Numbered from the stretch's first letter, positions 24,228 to 33,584 are shown. The stretch is 64,000 nucleotides of DNA from Anaerolineae bacterium (GCA_023151115.1 JAKLJP010000029.1:1-64000), one strand, 5' to 3'. Numbers and translations are program-made. The notes: a model not told the origin generated them from the letters alone.

Positions 24228-26314
24228 GGGATTGAAATCGTCGCCAGGAAAATGGCGTTCTCGCCACTGGCATCGGCGCTAAGGGGGACTCGCTCGAAGG
24301 TGGCGGGATCGTAGAGGCCAATAAATAGGTCATAAGACCCTGACGGCAGGTTTTCCGGCAGGGCCAGGTCGGCGGTGTCGCGCAGCCACTCCTGCTGCTG
24401 TTTGAGCTGGCCCAGCACGCTTCCGCTGAGCAATCCTTCATAAATAAAATGATCGGCCTGGGCGACGGTTTGCCCTTGCTCATTTCTGAGTTGGACAAAC
24501 ACTTTGTAGGGGTGTTGAAAGTGGGCTGCCTGGGGCCGCCAATACAGACCCAACTGAACCGTCCGATCCGGGGCTACGGCGGCCAGATCGAGGGTGTAGC
24601 CGGCCAGTTCGATTAAATCGCTAAAATTGGCCGCCACGATTTTGGCCGGCTCCGGCGGCACAGGGCGAGGATAAGGGTGACTCAAAAAAACCAAAACTCG
24701 GCCTGTTTCATGCCGCAAATCCATCTGGGCAAAAACTTGCTGGATAAAGAATGGTTCATAACGATTGAAAAAGCGGTCCTGATCTACCACAAACCACAGC
24801 CGGGGCGAGGCCAGGGCGGCGTTCAAACCCTCCACCGTATCAACCAGGGTCGAGCCGACGTACCGATCCACCTCTTCCTCAGACTCGTCATCTACGAACA
24901 CCCGCGCTGTGCCCTGGGTGGCGTAATAATCGGAACGGCCCAGGTACAAATAAGCCGCCGAAGGGTGGACCGTCATCACCCGGTCGCCCTCCTGCCAGTG
25001 GGCTTCAACCCAGCGAAAAGCCGTGTTGTAGTTGCCGGTCCCCTGCGCCAAGCCCGCATCGAGCGCCGGTTCGGCCCAGAAGCCGGCGATGAGGATGACA
25101 CCGAATAATGGTAGTAGGTAGTAAGTAGTAGGTAGTAAGGGCGTCCCAGTCCCCGGCCTGCCCTGAGCTTGACGAACGGGTCTCCGGTCCCCGGTCTTCA
25201 TTAGGGAGGACAGAAATTTTCCAAAAGCTTCGAGGACGCGGGCCAGCCCGTCGGCGGCCAGCAGCAGGACGGCGGGGTGGCAGAGGATAAACAGGTAGCG
25301 CGTTTTGCGCCAGGTGGAGGTGAGGGCCAGGCCCAGTTCGGCGATGGTCAGGATAAAAATTAGCCCCAACAACAAGGTAGCCAGATGGCGGGGGGTGAGG
25401 CGGCGGCGAAAAAGCGCCGCCAGCGCCAACCCCAACGACACGCCACTCAAAATTAACAGCGGCCAGTATTCGTCGGCGGTGTAGATATAAATAAAGTCGT
25501 CAATACGGTTCCAGCCGAGGCCGGGGTCTAAAAATTTAGCAAAGACGCCGGCTAATCCTCCGGCGCTGCTCCCTGGCCCGCTGCTGCTTTCAGCCGCTGG
25601 CGGTGATAAAAAGGGGATTTGTCCGCCGACGGCAAAAACAACTCCGGCTGCCAGCACGACGCCTACAAAAAGCAGTTCCAAGATCAAGGCTTTTTGGCGC
25701 TGCCAATCAGGTTTAAAAGTGCGCCGATCCGCCAGCAGACAGGCGCCAAAAGCCAGCGTCCAGACCGGCAGGGCCACCACCGCCACCGAGTGCGCCAAAA
25801 TAGCGGCAAAGTAACAGCCAACCCCAATCAGCCGATCAAGGCGGTTAGGCCGGAACAGCAGCCCCTGGGCCAAAAAATAGAGGGCCAGCAGCATCAACAA
25901 CCCGGCCAGGGCATACATGCGCATGCGGGCCGACCAGACAATCATTTCGGGGTCGAGGGTGGCCAGGGTTAAGGCCAACAAGCCGGCCAGGCTGGTCTGA
26001 AACAGGCGGCGGCCGGCGTGGTAAAAAGCAGCCACCGCCAGCACACCGGCCAGCAGCGAAGGCCAGCGAGCAATCTCTTCCCGAAAACCAACCGATTGCA
26101 GTAGTGGGGCCGCCAGGTAGGATAAAAGCAGCCCTTGATGATAAAACAGGCCCGATGGAAAGATAGGGCCGCCCTTTTGGGCCGTCATCTGCGCCGCCAG
26201 CATACTGATGTATTCGTCAATATGAAAAATACCGGCCAGCAAGTGCCCCAGGCGCAGGGCAAAAGCGACCAGCAGGAGAAGCAGGATGAGAAAGTAAGTA
26301 AGTTTGGGTGACAT
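24224..26314 (-). CDS. GT39-family membrane glycosyltransferase (paralogue B)
   Basis: Protein of 696 residues, a tandem paralogue of the following gene. D33-E34 sits in FHIDEYIS, and the rest of the topology matches. Between membrane segments, about residues 371-407 form a foreign-looking insert (KTGDRRPVRQAQGRP then TPLLPTTYYLLP) encoded by a dispersed repeat and four GTAGTA(G/A) heptamers at 25111-25138. The insert is in frame, so the protein may still work. The start is ATG 26314, with AT-rich repeats of the GAATTGT type just upstream that may have displaced its promoter. A polyprenyl-phosphate sugar donor is assumed from the family. Confidence 0.88.
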   Translation of the reverse strand: MSPKLTYFLILLLLLVAFALRLGHLLAGIFHIDEYISMLAAQMTAQKGGPIFPSGLFYHQGLLLSYLAAPLLQSVGFREEIARWPSLLAGVLAVAAFYHAGRRLFQTSLAGLLALTLATLDPEMIVWSARMRMYALAGLLMLLALYFLAQGLLFRPNRLDRLIGVGCYFAAILAHSVAVVALPVWTLAFGACLLADRRTFKPDWQRQKALILELLFVGVVLAAGVVFAVGGQIPFLSPPAAESSSGPGSSAGGLAGVFAKFLDPGLGWNRIDDFIYIYTADEYWPLLILSGVSLGLALAALFRRRLTPRHLATLLLGLIFILTIAELGLALTSTWRKTRYLFILCHPAVLLLAADGLARVLEAFGKFLSSLMKTGDRRPVRQAQGRPGTGTPLLPTTYYLLPLFGVILIAGFWAEPALDAGLAQGTGNYNTAFRWVEAHWQEGDRVMTVHPSAAYLYLGRSDYYATQGTARVFVDDESEEEVDRYVGSTLVDTVEGLNAALASPRLWFVVDQDRFFNRYEPFFIQQVFAQMDLRHETGRVLVFLSHPYPRPVPPEPAKIVAANFSDLIELAGYTLDLAAVAPDRTVQLGLYWRPQAAHFQHPYKVFVQLRNEQGQTVAQADHFIYEGLLSGSVLGQLKQQQEWLRDTADLALPENLPSGSYDLFIGLYDPATFERVPLSADASGENAIFLATISIP
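25111..25200. repeat. Heptamer array GTAGTA(G/A) x4 plus dispersed repeat
   Basis: Four GTAGTAG/GTAGTAA heptamers lead into a GC-rich segment containing CCTGAGCTTGACGAACG, encoding PVRQAQGRP. All of it is in frame within glycosyltransferase paralogue B. Confidence 0.85.
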
Positions 26315-26317
26315 GAA

Positions 26318-26400
26318 AAATTAATTGTGAATTGTGAATAGTCAATTGTGAATTGTGAATTTTCATTAACCATTCATCATTCACAATTCACAATTCTCTT
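26318..26400. repeat. AT-rich heptamers forming an inverted repeat
   Basis: GAATTGT units on the left half and ACAATTC units on the right half flank the short sequence TTTTCATTAACCATT. The spacer between paralogue B and the methyltransferase is made almost entirely of this array. Confidence 0.8.
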
Positions 26401-26993
26401 CGTTTGCGACACAGGGCGATTTGCCAGGGGAAGGCGTAGCCGTGCCAGACAATATCTACCACCTGGCCGGCCATGCGCCGAAAACTACGCCCGCTGTAAT
26501 TATGAAAGTGTTCCGGGTCGTTACCCCAGGCGCGGAGGTGTTTGCCGCGCAGAAAGTTAGCCCCCCGAAAGAAAGGTTCGTGCGGCACGCTGACCAGCAC
26601 ATATTCCGCAGAAACACGCGCCAGTTCGCGCAGCCCGACCCGCGAATCAGGCAGATGTTCCAGCACCTCTAAACAAATCACCAGCGGAAAACTGTTGGCC
26701 GGAAACGGCAGGTGGTGAAGATCAAACTGAGCCAGGGGTGCGTTGTGCTTGAGGTGCGTGCGTCCCCACAGCAGGGCATCGCCACTGAAATCGCCGCCGA
26801 TCATTTTAGCCGGGGACGGTTGAGCTTCTTGCAACTGTTTCAGCACAAAGCCTTCGCCGCAGCCGGCATCTAACAAACAGGTGCCCCCTGTCTGTTGGAT
26901 CAAGGCGGTAACTTTTTGATGAAATTTATCCAGCAGAACACGCTGGATTGGGTTAGGATTGAGATGTTTTTGGCGATTTCCGTGACGGTCCAT
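26388..26993 (-). CDS. Class I SAM-dependent methyltransferase
   Basis: Protein of 201 residues with a Rossmann-type methyltransferase fold: motif I LLDAGCGEGFVLKQL, an acidic GGDFSGDAL strand end, and LEVLEHLPD. This is the UbiE/Methyltransf_11-like group acting on small molecules or lipid-linked sugars. Its position between a GT2 gene and two GT39 genes suggests it modifies a glycan or a lipid carrier, but no substrate can be read from sequence. Its last bases are embedded in the AT-rich repeat stretch that precedes paralogue B. Confidence 0.85.
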   Translation of the reverse strand: MDRHGNRQKHLNPNPIQRVLLDKFHQKVTALIQQTGGTCLLDAGCGEGFVLKQLQEAQPSPAKMIGGDFSGDALLWGRTHLKHNAPLAQFDLHHLPFPANSFPLVICLEVLEHLPDSRVGLRELARVSAEYVLVSVPHEPFFRGANFLRGKHLRAWGNDPEHFHNYSGRSFRRMAGQVVDIVWHGYAFPWQIALCRKRREL

Positions 26994-27020
26994 AGGGAAT
27001 AAAAAATAAAAAATTAGAAT

Positions 27021-27980
27021 TTAAGAGTCGTGCTGCAAAATCTTTTTAATAGCGTATTCCTGCTCCGGGCGGAAGGTAAAATAGCGGATCATTTCACCCA
27101 GGAGGCCGGTTGAAAAAAGTTGGATGCCCAGGATCATGGCTAGAATGCCCACAGTGAAAAGGGGTCGGGTCCCAATCGGCTCGACCTCAGCCAGGCCCAG
27201 GGCGCGTTGGAGCCACTCCACGGCCAGATAAAGTTCAATCAGGCCGCCCAGGCCAAACATAGCCAGGCCGGCCACGCCAAACAGCCGCAGCGGGTGTTTG
27301 AGATAGGTGGTCAAAAACAGCACGGTGATAAAATCTAGCAGGCCGCGAATGGTTCTGCCCGCGCCATATTTCGACACCCCGGCGTGGCGGGGATGGTGCT
27401 GCACCGGCAGTTCCGTTACCCGAAAGCCCTGACCGACGGCCAGGACAGGGATAAAGCGATGAAAATCGCTGTAGAGCGGGATTCGCTCGGTGACGGCGCG
27501 GCGATACACTTTGAAGCCGCAGTTGAAGTCGTGCAGCCGCACCCCACTAAAGGTGGACACGCCCCAATTAAAAATGCGCGAGGGCCAGGTTTTGTCAATC
27601 GGGTCGTGGCGGTGGTAACGCCAGGCGGCAACCAAATCATACCCCTCTTTCAACTTAGCCAGCATCGCCGGAATTTCGGCGGGGTCATCTTGCAAATCCG
27701 CATCCATAGTGATGATGATTTCCCCTCGGCTCTGGCGAAAACCGGCCACCAATCCGGCGGTTTTACCAAAGTTCTGCTGAAAATGGATGACCTGCACGGC
27801 CGGGTCCGTTTTAAACAATTCCTCTAAAATTTGGGGCGACCCGTCGGTGCTGCCATCGTTGACAAAAATGATTTCGTAAGAGCAATCCAGGGTCGAGAGC
27901 ACTTCGGTCAGCTTTTGGTGCAATAGCCTTAAGTTGCCCTCTTCATTGAGCAGCGGGATAACCAGAGAGAGGGTGGTCAC
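27021..27980 (-). CDS. GT2 polyprenyl-phosphate glycosyltransferase (DPM1/GtrB-like)
   Basis: Protein of about 319 residues. The N-terminal GT-A catalytic domain starts SLVIPLLNEEGNL and has the ITMDADLQDDP aspartates that bind the nucleotide sugar and metal. Two C-terminal membrane segments and a FRPEQEYAIKKI tail follow. Enzymes of this type move a sugar from a nucleotide donor onto polyprenyl phosphate on the cytoplasmic side, supplying donors for GT39-type enzymes like those nearby. The open frame reaches back to a TTG at 27998. The GTG at 27980 overlaps the upstream TGA stop (GTGA) and follows a purine-rich GAGGGGGC, so it is preferred. Tightly coupled to the flavoprotein gene. Confidence 0.9.
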   Translation of the reverse strand: MTTLSLVIPLLNEEGNLRLLHQKLTEVLSTLDCSYEIIFVNDGSTDGSPQILEELFKTDPAVQVIHFQQNFGKTAGLVAGFRQSRGEIIITMDADLQDDPAEIPAMLAKLKEGYDLVAAWRYHRHDPIDKTWPSRIFNWGVSTFSGVRLHDFNCGFKVYRRAVTERIPLYSDFHRFIPVLAVGQGFRVTELPVQHHPRHAGVSKYGAGRTIRGLLDFITVLFLTTYLKHPLRLFGVAGLAMFGLGGLIELYLAVEWLQRALGLAEVEPIGTRPLFTVGILAMILGIQLFSTGLLGEMIRYFTFRPEQEYAIKKILQHDS

Positions 27981-29470
27981 ACTGCCCCCTCTTCCCAACC
28001 CGGTGAGGGAAGCGGTGCGCGCGCGGCAGGAATTCTAACTTCCTCGTGATAGGAACGTTCGGTGTTGACGGCCCAAATATCGTGCTTTTTACCCAAAACA
28101 ATATTTTCGACGGCCAGCATAGCCGTAAGCATTGAGTGGTCTTGGTTGTTGTACATGTGTAAGCCATTACGTCCGGTGGTTTGTAAATTTTCAATCGAGG
28201 CCAGATAGCTTTTGATAAGCTCCAGATAAGCTTTGTACTCGCCGGTATAAACAGGGTAGGCTTTGGGCTGGCGGAAGACAACTCCATCCAACACATCGGC
28301 CTCGTGAACCAGGCCCAATTGAGCCAACTCGCGCCGGCCCAGAGCAATCAATTCAGCGTCGGCCATGTGCCAAAAGGGTTCGTCTTCATTGCAAAAGTAT
28401 TCCAGGCCAATGCAGGTTGTCCCCGGCACAGGGGCCATATCGGGACTCCAATTTTTAAAGTTTTGGATGCGGCCCACCCGCACTTCGGGGCTGTGGACAT
28501 AAATCCAGTTGTCGGGAAAGAGGTCGTCGCGCCGCACAATCAGCGCCACCGTTAAAAAGTCGCGGTAGGTTAGCTTGCGGGCCGCCTCGACAATTTCCGG
28601 GGCAGGGGCCGGTTTCATTTTAAGAATGAGTTCGCTCAACGGCATGCTGGAGATAAAATGGTCGCCGCGGGCGGTTATCGGCCCGGCCGGGCCGGTCGAA
28701 ACAATGCTTTTGACCCGCCGGCCGTTCATCTGCAATTCCACCACCTCGCTTTCCAAAAAAACGCGATGGTTTTGGGCCTCGATTAGCTCCTGCACCCGCT
28801 GCCAGAGCATGCCCGGCCCGCGCCGGGGATAATCAAAGGCGTCAATCAGGGTTTTGACCGAGCCTTTTTCGGCTGGGAACAGCGCATTTTTTACGGCGGT
28901 GGTCAGCGACAGGCCCTTGATGCGCTGAGCGGCCCATTCGGCTTTGATTTCGGTGCAGGGAATGCCCCACACTTTTTCGGTATAAGTTTTGAAGAAAATC
29001 TGGTACAGGCGCTTGCCAAAGCGATTGGAAACCCACTGTTCCAGGTTTTCCTCCTGGGGAGAAGGCCGCAACCGCGCGCTAAGATAACTGAGGCCAATGC
29101 GAATACTTTCGACCAACCCCAGCTTGAGCAGCGCGTCGAAAAAACGGATAGGGTAGTAGAAGAATTTATTGTTGTAATAAATGCGCGACAAGCGAGAGCG
29201 ATGCAGAAAATCATCTCCCAGCACCTCACGCCACATGGCCTCCACTTCGGTCACTTTGGTAAAAAAGCGATGGCCGCCAATATCCACGCCGTAGCCTTTG
29301 TAATTTTCGGTGCGGGCAATCCCGCCCACCAGCGACCCTTTTTCAAAAACAAAGGTCTGTTTACCGGCTTTGCTCAATTGATAAGCAGCGGTCAGCCCCG
29401 CCGGCCCCGCGCCAATAATGACCACATCGGTTTTTAATTCGGTGTGATGGTTTGAATTTGTTTCAGTCAT
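27977..29470 (-). CDS. FAD-dependent oxidoreductase, UDP-galactopyranose-mutase-like
   Basis: Flavoprotein of 497 residues with an N-terminal dinucleotide-binding motif (VVIIGAGPAGLTAAYQL), an acidic EKGSLVGGIART strand end, and the VDIGGHRFFTK segment seen in the protoporphyrinogen-oxidase/UDP-galactopyranose-mutase superfamily. Such genes commonly sit next to GT2 and GT39 genes in surface-sugar clusters, so a role in making or isomerising a sugar nucleotide is plausible. Desaturase-type amine oxidase activity is an alternative. The stop overlaps the start of the GT2 gene. Confidence 0.85.
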   Translation of the reverse strand: MTETNSNHHTELKTDVVIIGAGPAGLTAAYQLSKAGKQTFVFEKGSLVGGIARTENYKGYGVDIGGHRFFTKVTEVEAMWREVLGDDFLHRSRLSRIYYNNKFFYYPIRFFDALLKLGLVESIRIGLSYLSARLRPSPQEENLEQWVSNRFGKRLYQIFFKTYTEKVWGIPCTEIKAEWAAQRIKGLSLTTAVKNALFPAEKGSVKTLIDAFDYPRRGPGMLWQRVQELIEAQNHRVFLESEVVELQMNGRRVKSIVSTGPAGPITARGDHFISSMPLSELILKMKPAPAPEIVEAARKLTYRDFLTVALIVRRDDLFPDNWIYVHSPEVRVGRIQNFKNWSPDMAPVPGTTCIGLEYFCNEDEPFWHMADAELIALGRRELAQLGLVHEADVLDGVVFRQPKAYPVYTGEYKAYLELIKSYLASIENLQTTGRNGLHMYNNQDHSMLTAMLAVENIVLGKKHDIWAVNTERSYHEEVRIPAARAPLPSPGWEEGAV

Positions 29471-29486
29471 TTAGTCAATAGTCAAT

Positions 29487-32231
29487 TCAACGTTTAACAT
29501 TCAACGTGCCAACGTTCAAACTATTCCCCTGCTCATTGCCGGCAACATCAAAGTAATTCAGCCGCAAATTCAAATCTGGTTCGTACATCCCGACCAACAG
29601 GGTGTAATCGCCGGGTGGCAGGTCGGGCGGCAATTTGAGCAAATGGCGATCCAAAATCACTTCGCCGGGCGGCCAGGTATTGGCATGAGAAGTCCCGCAG
29701 ACGGGAAAATCGTCGGCCTGCGCCCAATGTTGCCCTTCTGGTCCTATTAAATGTACAAACACCTTATAACGCAAACTCAACAGGCTTTGGGCCTGCCAAT
29801 GCAAGGTGACGGGCACAATACTCCCCGGCTGAGCGTACTCCTCCGCCACATCATAGCCCACCAGGGCCACCCGGCCCTCCAATTGCCCGGCTCGCTCCAA
29901 ATATTCCGGCGGGACATTATTTTTTAATTCCGACCCCTCGCCCAAAACCAGGGCCGGCTGGAGCGTCACTTGTGGCGACGCGGGCTGAGCGGTTATCGCC
30001 GGAGCAAAATCGGCGGCGGTGACGGGCGGCACAAAAGATGCCGGTTCAACCAGGTCAACAGGTTTGACGGGATGGAGAGGTTGAAACTCCAACACTGTTA
30101 GCCGTAAGCGGTTGTTGCCCCAAATCCGGTAACGCGGGGCGTAGCCAAAATTGGCCGGATCAAAGGGAACGTTAAAATCGTCATCTCCCTTGTACGTAAT
30201 TTCGCCCTGAAAGACATACTTGGGGTAGCACGGCATCGAGCGCGCGCCCAGCATGTACCAAATCGGGGCGTTGCCGTCGTCGTTGCCGGCCCAACTCCCT
30301 TCGAGGCGACCCGTCCGGCGCAGTTGGCCGGCAAGCTGCCAGCCCAACCGAAAGGGATAGCCAAAACCAATCCGGGTTCCATAGGGATAAGCGGCGTCGG
30401 TGGGATAAAAGGAACTTTTATGGTCGGGATAGGTCAACACGTATTCCAGGTCGCTGCGGAGAAAAAGCATAAAGGTGTGTCCGGCAAAAACGACCAGCAG
30501 CGCTGCCGCCAGCCCTACCCCCAGCCAACGTCCTATGGGCTGTCGCAGCCCCGGCCAGAGGACCTCCGCTTTCTGCCAGCCTTGCGCCACGGCCCAGCCC
30601 ACCCAAAGAGTCAGCACCCCCAAAAAGAGATAGTGGTGTTTGCCCGGCCGGCTAACCCAAAATACATAGACCCAAAAAGGAGGGGCCAGCCACAGCCACA
30701 AGACTCGCTGCGGTAGAGGCGTCTGCGATGAGAAAATGAGCCAGCCAAAAAATAAAGCCATTCCTCCGGCCAGCAGCCACGCCGCCCAATAAGGCCAGCC
30801 CAAGAGCCAAAACCCTGCTCCACTCAAGATGAGCAGTATTACAACCAAGCGGAAATAAAACCTCTCCCCTGCTCCCCTGCTCCCCTGCTCCCCTGCCAAT
30901 AAAACACCTGCCGCCAAGAGCAACAGCCCATTAAAAAAAGCGACATAATAAGCCGAGTTATACTTCAGCGCCTCGTAGTAAAAAAAGTGGGCCAGGTTGT
31001 TAAAGGGGGGGCTGCTCCCGCCGCCGATGCGGTTTTCCAGGTAAGTCCCTGTACTTTCCAGGTTGGGGTTTAACAGAAAAGGCAGATAAAACAAGGCCAC
31101 CGGCACAATGAAGATGAGGGCGGAAGGCCAGAAGTGTGAGGCGTGAGGCGTGAGGCGTGAGGCGATGAGAAGATGAGAAGATTGGGATGGCTTTATCTCC
31201 TCGCCTCCTCGCCTCCTCGCCTCCTCGCCTCCTCGTCGCCTCTCACCTGCGGTGAAGGTCAGATAAGCCGCGACCGGCAGCAGCAACACGGTTTCAAAAT
31301 GAAACAGAAACGAGCCGGCCAGCAGGAAAGTAGCGAGACTGTGCCAGCGCCGTGATAGGCCGCCCATTTGCTGGAAGCGATAATAAGCATAGATGGCGGC
31401 CAGGGTCAATAACAGGACCACGCTCTGATACTGAGCGGTCCGGGCGTAGGAAACAAAAACCCCGTCAATAGCTACCAGCAGCCCGGCGATTAAACCCACC
31501 CACCGATTGAAAAACTGCCGGCCCAATAACATCATGAAGCCAACGCTCATCGTCCCGGCGAGGGCAAAGGGCAGGCGCGCTGTTTGCTCGTCAAAGCGGC
31601 CGGTTAAAGCGCTGATGGCGTTGAGCAGCAAAATCTCACCGGGGCCTTTGGAGTGGGTCAAAAGGGCATCTACCTGGCCGTAAACCAGCCCCATTGCTCG
31701 CAGCAAAATGTCGGCTTCATCGCCCTGATAATCGGAGTAGTGAATGTTGGTCATTCGGAAGAAAGCAGCAAGAAGGAGGATGAAGATAGAAGATAGAAGA
31801 TAGAGGATAGAGGATGGAAGATGGAAGATAGAGGGTGGGGGTCGAAAAGTGGAAGGTAGATCAGACGAAATGTGATACGTGATACGTGATACGTGATACC
31901 CTCTGGGCCAGGCGATGAGGGTAAAAAGCAGCGTGACACCGCCCAGACTCAAAGCGACCGATAGAGCAGTCACCGGCAGCCGGACGAAGGCCATCACCAA
32001 CAGTAATGTAATTGTTAAACTGTAACTTACCGGCACAGCGATAAGCCATTGCTCTGGCGGCGTTAAACTATTGGGCTGCGGCCAGAGCGCCTTGAGCAGA
32101 GCATAGCCCGGTAAAAAAGCAATCAGGATTAATCCGGCAACTAATTGCCAGGGATACCAGGGGATAAGCAGGCTGAGTAAGGGTAGTAGGAATGCACCCG
32201 CTCCCAGATAAATCAAGCGGTTATTTTTCAT
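29487..32231 (-). CDS. GT39-like membrane glycosyltransferase with repeat inserts
   Basis: Protein of 914 residues with many membrane segments and a C-terminal soluble domain. The N-terminal 110 residues form an extra membrane bundle, and the catalytic-type motif YQGDEADILLRAMG appears near residue 170. Three low-complexity inserts are encoded by tandem repeats: about residues 111-152 (YHVSRIT, then PSSILYLLSSIF), 330-366 (RRRGGEE units, then ASRLTPHAS), and 445-456 (an octamer array). All keep the frame and fall between membrane segments. Domain order and neighbours suggest polyprenyl-linked sugar transfer to surface polymers. It starts the minus-strand surface-glycan cluster. Confidence 0.85.
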   Translation of the reverse strand: MKNNRLIYLGAGAFLLPLLSLLIPWYPWQLVAGLILIAFLPGYALLKALWPQPNSLTPPEQWLIAVPVSYSLTITLLLVMAFVRLPVTALSVALSLGGVTLLFTLIAWPRGYHVSRITYHISSDLPSTFRPPPSIFHLPSSILYLLSSIFILLLAAFFRMTNIHYSDYQGDEADILLRAMGLVYGQVDALLTHSKGPGEILLLNAISALTGRFDEQTARLPFALAGTMSVGFMMLLGRQFFNRWVGLIAGLLVAIDGVFVSYARTAQYQSVVLLLTLAAIYAYYRFQQMGGLSRRWHSLATFLLAGSFLFHFETVLLLPVAAYLTFTAGERRRGGEEARRRGGEEIKPSQSSHLLIASRLTPHASHFWPSALIFIVPVALFYLPFLLNPNLESTGTYLENRIGGGSSPPFNNLAHFFYYEALKYNSAYYVAFFNGLLLLAAGVLLAGEQGSRGAGERFYFRLVVILLILSGAGFWLLGWPYWAAWLLAGGMALFFGWLIFSSQTPLPQRVLWLWLAPPFWVYVFWVSRPGKHHYLFLGVLTLWVGWAVAQGWQKAEVLWPGLRQPIGRWLGVGLAAALLVVFAGHTFMLFLRSDLEYVLTYPDHKSSFYPTDAAYPYGTRIGFGYPFRLGWQLAGQLRRTGRLEGSWAGNDDGNAPIWYMLGARSMPCYPKYVFQGEITYKGDDDFNVPFDPANFGYAPRYRIWGNNRLRLTVLEFQPLHPVKPVDLVEPASFVPPVTAADFAPAITAQPASPQVTLQPALVLGEGSELKNNVPPEYLERAGQLEGRVALVGYDVAEEYAQPGSIVPVTLHWQAQSLLSLRYKVFVHLIGPEGQHWAQADDFPVCGTSHANTWPPGEVILDRHLLKLPPDLPPGDYTLLVGMYEPDLNLRLNYFDVAGNEQGNSLNVGTLNVKR
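30864..30895. repeat. Octamer array CTCCCCTG x4
   Basis: Four perfect CTCCCCTG units in frame in the 914-residue glycosyltransferase gene. Confidence 0.9.
31134..31240. repeat. Heptamer CGTGAGG x3-4 and octamer CCTCCTCG x5
   Basis: CGTGAGG units (31142-31162) and later CGCCTCCT-type octamers (31196-31240), in frame in the same glycosyltransferase gene. The same heptamer is used at 1449 and 2321 in a gene nearly 30 kb away. Confidence 0.9.
31776..31898. repeat. Heptamer arrays AGATAGA / GATACGT
   Basis: About eight AGATAGA/GGATAGA/GGAAGAT-type heptamers (31783-31835), then four GATACGT-type units (31875-31898). Both are in frame within the 914-residue gene and code YHVSRIT and PSSILYL periods. 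Confidence 0.85.
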
Positions 32232-32498
32232 AGCCAGCAGAAGGGGTTAGAGGTGACTACCCAATGATCTTCCACCCTCCCAACTTATGGCCTCCGGCGC
32301 ATCTATTGGCTTTTTGGAGCCTGGGCACATGACGCTTGCCAAAACAGGGGCCATTGTACCATTAGATGGATGAATATTCAAACCAGGTCTATCTTAGATT
32401 TTCGGCAGACCTCATAGGTTTTCGTGCCCCATACCCCTGAGGTCTGTAGTTATTCCTCTCTCTATTTAACATCACCGCTTTTCTCACAAGGTCTATCT

Positions 32499-33485
32499 TC
32501 ACCAGCGGTGATGTACCAGGGGGCGGATGTTAGCTTCATAAATAGCTCGTACCCGCGCCATTACTTCATCGCTGAGGGGCGATAAGTCGGCGGCCTGGGC
32601 GTTGGCCTGGGCTTGCTGGGCATTTTTCGCGCCGGGAATGGCGCAGCTTACGGCATCGAACATGAGAATCCAGCGCAGAGCAAATTGGGCCATGCTGGCC
32701 CCGGCTGGAACCAGCGGGCGAAGCTGCTCAACTGCATCGAGGGCAACATCATAATCCACCCCGGCAAAGGTTTCGCCCACGTCAAAGGCTTCCCCGTGCC
32801 GGTTAAAGTTACGATGGTCGTCCGCGGCAAAAGTGGTCTGGCGGGTCATCTTGCCGCTGAGCAGGCCGCTGGCCAGGGGTACACGGGCCAGAATTCCGAC
32901 CTGACGCTGTTTGGCCAGGTCAAAAAAGAGGTCGGCCGGGCGCTGGCGGAATATATTAAAAATGATTTGGACGCTCTGGACATTGGGGTACTCGATGGCT
33001 TTGATCGCTTCTTCCACCTTTTCGACGCTGACGCCGTAGTATTTAATTTTGCCTGCGGCCACCAAGTCGTCGAGGATGCCAAAGACTTCGGGCAGATAGT
33101 AGACTTCGGTCGGTGGGCAGTGCAGTTGCACCAAATCAAGCGCCTCGACATCTAAGTTCTTTAGGCTGCGCTCGATAAAGGCGGTCAGGTTTTGGCGATT
33201 GTTGTAACCGGCGGCGATGTGCGGGCTGAGCCGCCGCCCGGCTTTGGTAATGACATAAACCTGCTCGGAGCGTTCTTTTAAAACCTGGGCAATCAGCCGC
33301 TCGCTGCGGCCATCGCCGTACACATCGGCGGTATCAATCAGGTTGATGCCCCGGTCAATCGAGGTATGGAGCGCAGCCAGGGCATCGGCCTCCGCCACTT
33401 CACCCCAGGAGCCGCCAATCGCCCAGGCCCCAAAACTAATCTCCGACACCTGCCAGCCGGTGCGGCCAAACGGACGGTACTGCAT
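32499..33485 (-). CDS. Aldo/keto reductase
   Basis: NADPH-type aldo/keto reductase of 328 residues with the full catalytic tetrad: D51, Y56, K81 and H122. It has the N-terminal RPFGRTG segment and an NADP-binding region near the C-terminus (AIPGAKNAQQAQAN). This is the COG0667 branch, broad-specificity cytosolic reductases, so the natural substrate is not deducible. It starts at ATG 33485, preceded by an AAAAGGAGG site. A 267-bp spacer without recognisable features separates it from the glycan cluster. Confidence 0.94.
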   Translation of the reverse strand: MQYRPFGRTGWQVSEISFGAWAIGGSWGEVAEADALAALHTSIDRGINLIDTADVYGDGRSERLIAQVLKERSEQVYVITKAGRRLSPHIAAGYNNRQNLTAFIERSLKNLDVEALDLVQLHCPPTEVYYLPEVFGILDDLVAAGKIKYYGVSVEKVEEAIKAIEYPNVQSVQIIFNIFRQRPADLFFDLAKQRQVGILARVPLASGLLSGKMTRQTTFAADDHRNFNRHGEAFDVGETFAGVDYDVALDAVEQLRPLVPAGASMAQFALRWILMFDAVSCAIPGAKNAQQAQANAQAADLSPLSDEVMARVRAIYEANIRPLVHHRW

Positions 33486-33584
33486 AAAAACCTCCTTTTT
33501 TATTTTTCAAGTAATTCCAAAAAATCGTTATCTCATCCAGTGATACGTGACGCATAATGATTTTATAGCTAAAACTCTCACGTT

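Noticed and set aside
31173..31355. Small plus-strand frames made of Leu/Ala/Ser repeats
   Set aside because: They follow octamer repeats inside the glycosyltransferase gene and have no independent coding signal.
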